Source of the DNA: Candidatus Margulisiibacteriota bacterium
Lineage (GTDB): Bacteria > Margulisbacteria > WOR-1 > O2-12-FULL-45-9
Assembly: GCA_028714935.1 (NCBI GenBank)
Contig: JAQTLJ010000024.1
Location: 1 to 11,623, forward strand
Length of the DNA: 11,623 nt
Reading direction: 5' to 3'
Shown: piece by piece, positions 1 through 5,853 of the stretch
Layout of the letters: every line of letters starts with the position of its first letter
Position numbering within the stretch: position 1 is the stretch's first letter
The notes under the pieces: model-generated
Database searches by the model: none
What the model was told of the DNA's origin: nothing
Seen by the model: the letters and a program-made list of their open reading frames with translations, nothing else
Position numbers and translations under genes: made by a program

Positions 1-1863
1 AGGGTTGTAATAATTAAACGCGCCGATGTCGCGGCGGGTGCCATCGGGCTTATAAGAGGCATTGGGATCGCCCGCGTTGACACAAGGGGAATTAGCGTTC
101 AGAAAGTAATAATCGTTAGCCACGTCAGCAAACTGGGCGTCTTCGGAGAGGGCGCCAGGGTTGGGGCCGGTGTTGAGCTGATAGTAATTGGTTTCGTTGT
201 TATAGACGTCATTATAGGAAGCATAAGCCTCGCCGGTGATCACTTCAAAATTAATAACGCCGTAGGAGCCGATTTTAGCCGTACCGGCAGGGTTGCTGGA
301 AATGATGCAGTCCTTAACATAGACCCTGTCCTGATCATTAGCAATGCCGTAAACATCATACTTAACGATCGTACAGCCCTCAACCGTGAGGGTATTATCG
401 AAACGTCTGTTTGGCATGGTAAACTTGCCTTTCCGGGCGTAAAAGCCAAAATCGCCGCCGATAACCAGACAGCTATTAACGGCGGTCGAAGATTCATAGG
501 CAAAAACATTGGCACACAAGGTGGACGAACCTGTTAATTTAAAGGTACTGTCGCTTACGGTCGCCGGGATGGCTTTATACGTGATCAGAGAGACATAAGG
601 GTCGGGGAGGGAGGGAGAAGCATTGACCGTGCAGCCGCTTAGGCTGGCGCCGGAGCCGAGCATGACCATCGGCATATTGCTGCCGGAGATAAAAACTTTA
701 TCGCGACCCGCGCCCGTAATGGCCGCCTGCAATGACTGCAGCGAAGTCGCCGGGGAATAACTGCCGGCCGCAACATTAACAACGCGCAAGGCATACTTTA
801 AGCCGGTCTCAATAGTTTTGAAAGAATTGCCCTGGCTGCCGTCGCCAGTCACGTCGGATCCCGAAGGCGAAACATAGACGGTATCGCGGTAAGGCGAGCC
901 GGATTGGCCGGACGACTGGTCGGCGCCGATATTGGCTCCGGCATAGGCGCCGATGCAGGGCGAATCACTATACAATCGAAAGTCGCTGTTCCAGGGATCA
1001 ACAAACCGCGGGTAGCTGTAGATCGTGCCGGTGCCGGCGGTGGTATTATTAAAATTTGTCTCGTTGTTAAACAGGCAGTTATAGCTGTTGGTTAGCGTCC
1101 CTGTCCCCTCACTCTTAATTCCGTTCCCCTGGCCGCCGGCATAGAGAATAGCATTCAAACAAGCCCCTTTAGTGATAATATTGCCTCTGACATCAAGCGA
1201 GCCGCTGTTATTATAATGCACGCCATTGCCCCAGTATTTGATAGTATTTTTTTCCACTAAAACGCTGCCGGTGGTGTTGGTGAAAACCCCGGCGGCATGC
1301 TCGCGCAGGTAATTGCCGCGCACCGTACCGCTCGGGCTGCCAGCCCAAAAATTAATGGCCATACCTTTGTTGGATCCCGCGCCCTCTTTCCAAATAATAT
1401 TATTAAGGATAGAAACATTAGTCCCGGTAACTTTAACTGTTGTTTTGCCGCTGCCGGAGGTGGAGGTGTTCTGGCTTTTAACGCCGCAATTGCGCAGGGT
1501 TGCATTGAGCTTGAGCTCAATAATTGGCTCCGATGTGTCAGCCGGCCCTTCGATCACAACAGTGCTCGCCGATTCACCGGACAGGATCTTGTCGAAGACG
1601 TTAATAGGAAAAGCTTCACCTAAGGCGGCATTGTATGTCCCGGCTGCTGTATGAAAAATTGACCCGGCGGGAATCCCGCCTAAAGTAGTGGCGTGGGTGA
1701 TCGTTTTCCAGGGACCGTTGGCTCCGCCGGTGAATACAGGCGAAAGACCGTTCCAGGCGTCATTGCCAGTACTGGCGTTTATATAAAAATTGCCGGGAGC
1801 GGCCAAAGCGGAAGGAACCAGAAAAAGAACGGCAAGAAAAACTACAGACAGCCGAAAGGACAT
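1..1863 (-). CDS. Secreted right-handed parallel beta-helix protein with two DUF1565-like modules (3' end beyond window)
   Basis: The frame is open from an ATG at 1863 to the window edge, 621 codons with no stop; the C-terminus is missing. Residues 1-21 form a signal peptide (MSFRLSVVFLAVLFLVPSALA). Two similar modules follow. Module 1 runs from FYINASTGND (about 26) to SPCIGAYAG (about 301); module 2 runs from YVSPSGSD (about 330) to SPCVNAGDP (about 592). Each opens with a DUF1565-like segment (GNDAWNG...WKTI, then GSDVTGDGS...FKTIETGLKYA), passes through short Asn/Gly-rich strands typical of beta-helix rungs, repeats a NNETN(F/Y) motif, and closes with SPC(I/V). The family is known for surface or polysaccharide-binding helices; no catalytic residues can be assigned. 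The start is supported by AGGAGG six bases upstream. It is transcribed divergently from the surface operon, probably from a shared promoter region. Function is unknown; adhesion or glycan binding is a guess. Confidence 0.85.
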   Translation of the reverse strand, partial: MSFRLSVVFLAVLFLVPSALAAPGNFYINASTGNDAWNGLSPVFTGGANGPWKTITHATTLGGIPAGSIFHTAAGTYNAALGEAFPINVFDKILSGESASTVVIEGPADTSEPIIELKLNATLRNCGVKSQNTSTSGSGKTTVKVTGTNVSILNNIIWKEGAGSNKGMAINFWAGSPSGTVRGNYLREHAAGVFTNTTGSVLVEKNTIKYWGNGVHYNNSGSLDVRGNIITKGACLNAILYAGGQGNGIKSEGTGTLTNSYNCLFNNETNFNNTTAGTGTIYSYPRFVDPWNSDFRLYSDSPCIGAYAGANIGADQSSGQSGSPYRDTVYVSPSGSDVTGDGSQGNSFKTIETGLKYALRVVNVAAGSYSPATSLQSLQAAITGAGRDKVFISGSNMPMVMLGSGASLSGCTVNASPSLPDPYVSLITYKAIPATVSDSTFKLTGSSTLCANVFAYESSTAVNSCLVIGGDFGFYARKGKFTMPNRRFDNTLTVEGCTIVKYDVYGIANDQDRVYVKDCIISSNPAGTAKIGSYGVINFEVITGEAYASYNDVYNNETNYYQLNTGPNPGALSEDAQFADVANDYYFLNANSPCVNAGDPNASYKPDGTRRDIGAFNYYNP

Positions 1864-1869
1864 AGTTGG

Positions 1870-1875
1870 CCTCCT
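1870..1875 (-). promoter_or_regulatory. Strong Shine-Dalgarno site of the beta-helix gene
   Basis: On the minus strand the bases read AGGAGG, six bases before the ATG at 1863, within a longer AAAGGAGG. This fixes the start of the beta-helix gene and contrasts with the divergent plus-strand gene, which has no such site. Confidence 0.85.
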
Positions 1876-1899
1876 TTAATATAGCTTAATAGCTGACTA

Positions 1900-1928
1900 A
1901 TCATATCAATTGCACTTGAAAAATGCAA
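1900..1928 (-). promoter_or_regulatory. Predicted sigma70-type promoter for the beta-helix gene
   Basis: Read on the minus strand, a -35 box TTGCAT (1923-1928) is followed after exactly 17 bases by a -10 box TATGAT (1900-1905). Transcription would begin near 1893, giving a leader of about 30 bases that contains the Shine-Dalgarno site. The -10 matches consensus at five of six positions; the -35 keeps only the TTG. The boxes are seen in the sequence; promoter activity is inferred. Confidence 0.55.
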
Positions 1929-1946
1929 CCTTGCTTTTTATTCAAG
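1915..1946. promoter_or_regulatory. Imperfect dyad between the divergent promoters, candidate operator
   Basis: Outer arms CTTGAA (1915-1920) and TTCAAG (1941-1946) are exact reverse complements, as are inner arms GCAA (1925-1928) and TTGC (1931-1934). The centre lies at 1929/1930. The outer arms pair with a two-base offset relative to the inner arms, so the dyad is not perfect. It covers both -35 boxes, so a bound dimeric regulator could control both directions. Part of the inner symmetry comes from two similar -35 boxes facing away from each other. No regulator gene is in the window. Confidence 0.35.
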
Positions 1947-1959
1947 GCTGTTATATAAT
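1931..1959 (+). promoter_or_regulatory. Predicted sigma70-type promoter for the six-gene surface operon
   Basis: A consensus -10 box TATAAT (1954-1959) lies 17 bases after TTGCTT (1931-1936), whose -35 match is limited to TTG. Transcription would start about 1964-1967, only two to five bases before the GTG start at 1969, which suggests a leaderless or nearly leaderless message. Since all later genes in the operon are closely packed, this may be the main promoter for bases 1969-11023. Confidence 0.55.
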
Positions 1960-1968
1960 AATGTTACG

Positions 1969-3936
1969 GTGAAAGGTAAAGTAACAGGCATTGTTTTCCT
2001 GCTAGCTTTCTTGCTCTCCAGTGGAGCTTGGGCCGGCTGGGTTTCACAAGAATCAAGCACCACGCAAAATTTAAATTCCCTCTCTTTTGTTACCGAGTTC
2101 TTCGGATTTGCCGCCGGCGATAATGGCGTTGTCCTAAAAACGCTCGACGGCGGCGCGAACTGGGCCCCCAAGGTCAGCGGCACCACGCAAAACTTGAACG
2201 ATGTCATTTTCCCCGCCGCGGGCGAAGGTTACATCCTCGGGACATTCGGGACGGTCAGGAAATCGACCAATAACGGCGAGGTCTTCAGCGCTTTTATCAC
2301 CCTGCCGACCGCGGACGCGACGGCAGAATTTAAAAAGGGATCATTTGCAGGCGCCATCCGCTGCCTGGCGGCGTCAAAGGGCGCGAGCGCGGACAGTTTT
2401 CTCCTTATCTCTTACGACAGCGGATCAACTTGGGGGAGCGCCTATTTAACAAATTTAAATGTCGAAGGGACATTCACGCTGGCGACCGGGGAGCCGTGGG
2501 TTTGGGGAAAGGATTTTTCCAATAACCAGTACCAGATAAGAAGAGGCGCGACCGTTGTCTGGACCGGGGCCGGCTCATTGGTCAGGGACCTGAAAATGGT
2601 CGACAGCAACGTGGGCTACGCGGTCGGTGATGGCGGCCTTGTCCTGAAGACCACCTCAGGCGGCGGCACGAGCGGCTCGTGGAGCACCGTCAGTTTTCCG
2701 CTGACCAATAATTTAAAACGGGTCTTTTTCATCAGCCAGAATTTCGGCTGGGTAGTAGGCGAGAACGGCCTGGTCGCCGTGACATCGGATGGAGGCGACA
2801 ACTGGAGCATCTACGAAGTTGAAGGTTCGCCCGATATCAATAGTATATATGTAAGAGAAATCTCGTCCGGGGTCGTCCATGCTTACATTGCGGGAGACGC
2901 AGGCAAGATCTTTAAGTTAGCTTCGCCGACGATCACTGCAGTTACGCCGGCCACGAAATCGCAAGGCTGGCTCGGCACGCTGGAAGTGACCGGCGCCGGT
3001 TTTGTCCAGAACGCTTACGTTACCTTGGTCAGGTCGGGCCAGACGAGCGCTGACCCGGACATTTCGATCCTGTACACCAGCGTTGAATCAACGACCAAGA
3101 TAGTGGCCTACCTTTTAATTTCTCCGGAAGCAATTATTGGCGCGCGGGGTGTGAAAGTGACCAACCCGGACGCGACCACATCAACCGAAGCGGCAGCGTT
3201 CAGCGTTATAACCGCCCAGGCGGAGATCAGGGACCTTTGGGTGGATGGGACAAAGTGGGCCGAGCTGTACGACCATAGCCCGGCAACTTTTACAGTCCTG
3301 ACCAATCCGAGCGTTACCTACGATGTTTACTCGCCGTCCGGCGTGACCATCGCCACGGTCAACACACATATCGTCCTCCAGTATAACGGGTCAACCGTTG
3401 TGATCGCGGTGCCGACAAGCGCGCTGACGGCGGTCAGCACGCAGGATGTCAGGGTCAGCTACCAGCTGGCAAGCAATCTGCCGCAAGGGAAAGAAGTCCA
3501 GCTGATGTTTATCGGCGAAGACACCTTGGGGAACGTTGGGGCCGAAAATATGCTGGCGGTCGTTACCACGCCGGAAACACTGTCCAACACCGTGCCGCTG
3601 CCAGGCGGCAATACCCTGATCGGCGCGGTTTATGTCCATCCGCATGTTTTTGTCCCCGAAACACAGGCGGCGATCAATGTCCAGGTACGGCTGGTGCCGG
3701 GCAAAGAAGTTACTGCTTTTAGAGCCAACCTGACCGATTGGAAAGGGTCGCGCGTCTGGGAATACATTTTCCTGCCGGGCCCGACCGTTAACCGGTTCAA
3801 TTTCCAGGTCCCGGCCAGGGAACTGCCGCATTATATGGGCAGGGGGATGTATGTGCTCAGCGTTAAAGATAACGTCAGCGGCGAGCTGATCGGCCGGGCA
3901 AAATTCATGATCGCCCATTCGAGCATGGTCAGATAA
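1969..3936 (+). CDS. Secreted Ycf48/BNR-like beta-propeller protein with IPT/TIG and possible FlgD-like C-terminal domain
   Basis: The protein has 655 residues and a GTG start. A signal peptide ends at AWA (about residue 22). Residues 23-318 resemble a Ycf48/BNR-type propeller: blades repeat a TTQNLN segment (31-36 and 72-77) and an Asp-box-like turn (TLDGGANW 58-65, SYDSGSTW 148-155, TSDGGDNW 272-279), with FGFAAG, VGYAVG and FGWVVG strands between. Residues about 320-415 look like an IPT/TIG Ig-like domain (PTITAVTPATKSQG...VTGAGF...VKVTNPDA). The C-terminal 110 or so residues end in GMYVLSVKD...GELIGRAKFMIA, a pattern like FlgD-type Ig domains. No enzyme motif is visible, and Asp boxes alone do not make it a sialidase. 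No Shine-Dalgarno site precedes the GTG; no better in-frame start exists and the signal peptide fits here. Its stop shares one base with the next gene's ATG. Role is inferred as an exported surface protein. Confidence 0.85.
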   Translation: MKGKVTGIVFLLAFLLSSGAWAGWVSQESSTTQNLNSLSFVTEFFGFAAGDNGVVLKTLDGGANWAPKVSGTTQNLNDVIFPAAGEGYILGTFGTVRKSTNNGEVFSAFITLPTADATAEFKKGSFAGAIRCLAASKGASADSFLLISYDSGSTWGSAYLTNLNVEGTFTLATGEPWVWGKDFSNNQYQIRRGATVVWTGAGSLVRDLKMVDSNVGYAVGDGGLVLKTTSGGGTSGSWSTVSFPLTNNLKRVFFISQNFGWVVGENGLVAVTSDGGDNWSIYEVEGSPDINSIYVREISSGVVHAYIAGDAGKIFKLASPTITAVTPATKSQGWLGTLEVTGAGFVQNAYVTLVRSGQTSADPDISILYTSVESTTKIVAYLLISPEAIIGARGVKVTNPDATTSTEAAAFSVITAQAEIRDLWVDGTKWAELYDHSPATFTVLTNPSVTYDVYSPSGVTIATVNTHIVLQYNGSTVVIAVPTSALTAVSTQDVRVSYQLASNLPQGKEVQLMFIGEDTLGNVGAENMLAVVTTPETLSNTVPLPGGNTLIGAVYVHPHVFVPETQAAINVQVRLVPGKEVTAFRANLTDWKGSRVWEYIFLPGPTVNRFNFQVPARELPHYMGRGMYVLSVKDNVSGELIGRAKFMIAHSSMVR

Positions 3937-5828
3937 TGAAAAAATTAATCGCTTTATTAATTTTAGCCGTTTTTGCTTTGCCGGCGGTCGCCCAGTACGT
4001 GGCGCAAGATCCGACCCGTTATATCCCCAACGCCAAGATCCTGGGGCTGGGCAAAGCTTACATCGGTTTAGCTGACGACATCGGTTCGATCTACACCAAT
4101 CCGGCCGGTATGGCCAAGGTTACCGGCTGGCAGTTGACCTCGATGTCCGGCAAATTCCTCGACGAATATTCGTATCTTTCATTTTCCGGACTATATCCGA
4201 CCGATTACGGCGTGATCGGGCTGGGTTTCGCCGGGACCTCGATCTCCGGCGCCTGGGCGACGACGGTCGAATCGCAGTCAGACCCGGATGACCCAATTTA
4301 TACGATCGACCTGAGCCAGCCGCAGATGGGGAACTACAACAACGCGGTCATCCTCTCTTACGCCAACCAGCTCCAAAAGATCAGCTACCTGAACCAGATA
4401 CCGCAGGCGGAAAATATTTCCGTCGGCGCCAACCTCAAGCTTTTCCAAGTCGCCCTTTACGGCGACGGGATCGTCGGCGGCAATGCCTCCGGCACGGAGC
4501 TTGACCTCGGCCTAAAATATTTTCCGCCGCAAAAGTGGATGGGATTCGGCGTCACGGTCCAGAACCTCCTGCCGATGAGCATGGGCGGGAAACTGAAATA
4601 CGCATCAGGTCATGAAGAATCTTATCCGGCCGTTTTTGAAGCCGGCTCATATATTAATTTATTGGGCAAGAAAGACGGCCTTAGGTCGTTTGGCGACCAC
4701 GAGTTAAAACTGGCGGCAGATTTTGACATGCACCCGACCTTGAAAAATTATCCGATGACCTGGCATGTCGGCGCTGAATGGCGCCCGATAACACTCTTGG
4801 CCCTCCGCGCCGGGATCGACCAGGATGCCGCAGGCGATGGCAGCGGCGGGCTCGGCGTTGTTTCCGATTCCACTTACGGCGTCGGCCTATTTTTTGGCGG
4901 TTTCCGCTTCGATTACGCCTACCACACCTTTGCCGGCGCGCCGAATGTTGACAACCATTTCTTCTCGCTCTCTTACGCCCTGAAGCCAAAGCCGGAAGAA
5001 GTGATCGGCGCACCGATCGTCATCACCCGCCCGCCGGATAAGTTGATCACCTTTGAAACAAGCGTCGCGGTCGCCGGTAAAGTTATCGACCAGAAGATAC
5101 GGCGGATCATGATCAATAATGCGCCGCTAAAGTTCGACTTGAAAGGCGATTTTGCAACGACCGTTGACCTGGAGATCGGCAAGAACAAGAAAACCGTTGA
5201 CGGCTGGGATGATGCGAACAATAAAATTGGCAGCGCCAGGGTCAGGATACTAAGGTTAAAACCGTTCCCGGATGTCGAAGCCGGCTACTGGGTGCGGCAG
5301 CCGATCTCGCTCCTGGCGATGGCGAACATTATCACCGGTTATCCGGATGGGACATTTAAGCCGGAAGGCAATATAACCAGGGCGGAGATGTGCACTCTGC
5401 TCATGAAATCCGAAACTCGAAACACGAAACTCGAAACAAATACGAAATTCAAAGATGTACCGGCGAACCACTGGGCGGCTAAGTACATTGCTGGCGCGGC
5501 GGGGATGAAGGTGGTCCTCGGTTATCCGGACGGCACATTCCGGCCGAAGAGCAATATTACCCGGGCAGAAGGATTAGCGATGATCGTCCGCTTCACCGGG
5601 ATCTCCCAGGAAGCGTATCTTGGCCAGTTCCCGGATATCCCGACCGCCCACTGGGCGGCGCCGATCATTTCGGGCGCGTTCAAAGCCGGCGTTCTCCAGT
5701 TCCTGGAGAACAGGAGCTTTGAGCCGCAGCGTCTCTTGACCCGTGCGGAAACGGTTGAGATGCTGCAGCGGACGCGGTATATACAGAGCATTTTAGAAAA
5801 AGATCTGTTAAATTGGGAAAGTTATTAG
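3936..5828 (+). CDS. PorV/UPF0164-like outer-membrane barrel with Ig-like domain and three C-terminal SLH domains
   Basis: The protein has 630 residues. The signal peptide is about residues 1-19 or 20 (MKKLIALLILAVFALPAVAQ). Residues about 21-355 resemble the UPF0164/PorV group of FadL-like outer-membrane barrels; the diagnostic stretch is GLGKAYIGLADD followed by SIYTNPAGMA (37-60), then alternating aromatic strands. Residues about 362-442 form an Ig-like sandwich (PPDKLITFETSVAVAGKV...DLEIGKNK). Three SLH domains follow at about 444, 505 and 565: FPDVEAGYW...GYPDGTFKP...ITRAE; FKDVPANHWA...GYPDGTFRP...ITRAE; and a divergent third, FPDIPTAHWA...LLTRAE. SLH domains bind cell-wall polymers, so this protein may tether the outer membrane. 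In cyanobacterial and Deinococcus porins the SLH domain precedes the barrel; here the order is reversed. A 7-bp repeat tract encodes the linker between SLH1 and SLH2. The ATG overlaps the previous stop (TAATG) without a clear ribosome site, suggesting coupled translation. Confidence 0.88.
   Translation: MKKLIALLILAVFALPAVAQYVAQDPTRYIPNAKILGLGKAYIGLADDIGSIYTNPAGMAKVTGWQLTSMSGKFLDEYSYLSFSGLYPTDYGVIGLGFAGTSISGAWATTVESQSDPDDPIYTIDLSQPQMGNYNNAVILSYANQLQKISYLNQIPQAENISVGANLKLFQVALYGDGIVGGNASGTELDLGLKYFPPQKWMGFGVTVQNLLPMSMGGKLKYASGHEESYPAVFEAGSYINLLGKKDGLRSFGDHELKLAADFDMHPTLKNYPMTWHVGAEWRPITLLALRAGIDQDAAGDGSGGLGVVSDSTYGVGLFFGGFRFDYAYHTFAGAPNVDNHFFSLSYALKPKPEEVIGAPIVITRPPDKLITFETSVAVAGKVIDQKIRRIMINNAPLKFDLKGDFATTVDLEIGKNKKTVDGWDDANNKIGSARVRILRLKPFPDVEAGYWVRQPISLLAMANIITGYPDGTFKPEGNITRAEMCTLLMKSETRNTKLETNTKFKDVPANHWAAKYIAGAAGMKVVLGYPDGTFRPKSNITRAEGLAMIVRFTGISQEAYLGQFPDIPTAHWAAPIISGAFKAGVLQFLENRSFEPQRLLTRAETVEMLQRTRYIQSILEKDLLNWESY
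5411..5449 (+). repeat. In-gene heptanucleotide tandem repeat CGAAAC(T/A)
   Basis: Four contiguous 7-base units alternate CGAAACT, CGAAACA, CGAAACT, CGAAACA (5411-5438). After AATA, a degraded fifth unit CGAAATT lies at 5443-5449. The tract is read in frame as SETRNTKLETNTK (about residues 491-503), in the linker between SLH1 and SLH2. The unit contains no stop codon in any frame on this strand, so insertion or expansion would not itself introduce one. A change of one or two units would shift the frame of the following SLH domains; three units would preserve it. Confidence 0.9.
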
Positions 5829-5841
5829 CTTAAAAAATAAA

Positions 5842-5847
5842 AGGAGG
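5842..5847 (+). promoter_or_regulatory. Strong Shine-Dalgarno site of the fibre-like adhesin gene
   Basis: AGGAGG lies six bases before the ATG at 5854, in a purine-rich AT leader. Among the operon's junctions this is one of the two best ribosome sites, so the fibre-like protein may be made in excess over the barrel protein upstream, which lacks one. Confidence 0.85.
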
Positions 5848-5853
5848 AAGGTT

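Noticed and set aside
1297..1654. Plus-strand open frames of about 110 codons
   Set aside because: They lie inside the beta-helix gene, which is open across the entire 1863 bases on the minus strand with a signal peptide and family motifs.
1925..1940. GCAA-CC-TTGC followed by TTTTT as a rho-independent terminator
   Set aside because: The loop would be only two bases and the stem four base pairs, and it lies between divergent gene starts, where termination has no use. The symmetry fits the promoter/operator reading better.
1961..1972. Three-codon upstream reading frame (ATG TTA CGG TGA) overlapping the GTG start
   Set aside because: The predicted transcript starts at about 1964-1967, so the ATG would probably not be in the message, and no ribosome site precedes it.
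3391..3918. Open frame of 175 codons on the minus strand
   Set aside because: It lies wholly opposite the propeller gene, has no ribosome site or recognisable domain, and its composition is that expected from a frame antisense to a GC-rich third-position gene.
1969..3936. Sialidase based on the Asp-box motifs
   Set aside because: Asp boxes also occur in many non-enzymatic BNR and Ycf48 propellers, and no arginine triad or catalytic Tyr/Glu set could be assigned.
5411..5449. Heptamer tracts as a CRISPR array or attachment site
   Set aside because: The units are 7 bases and contiguous without spacers, and no Cas gene or integrase is present.
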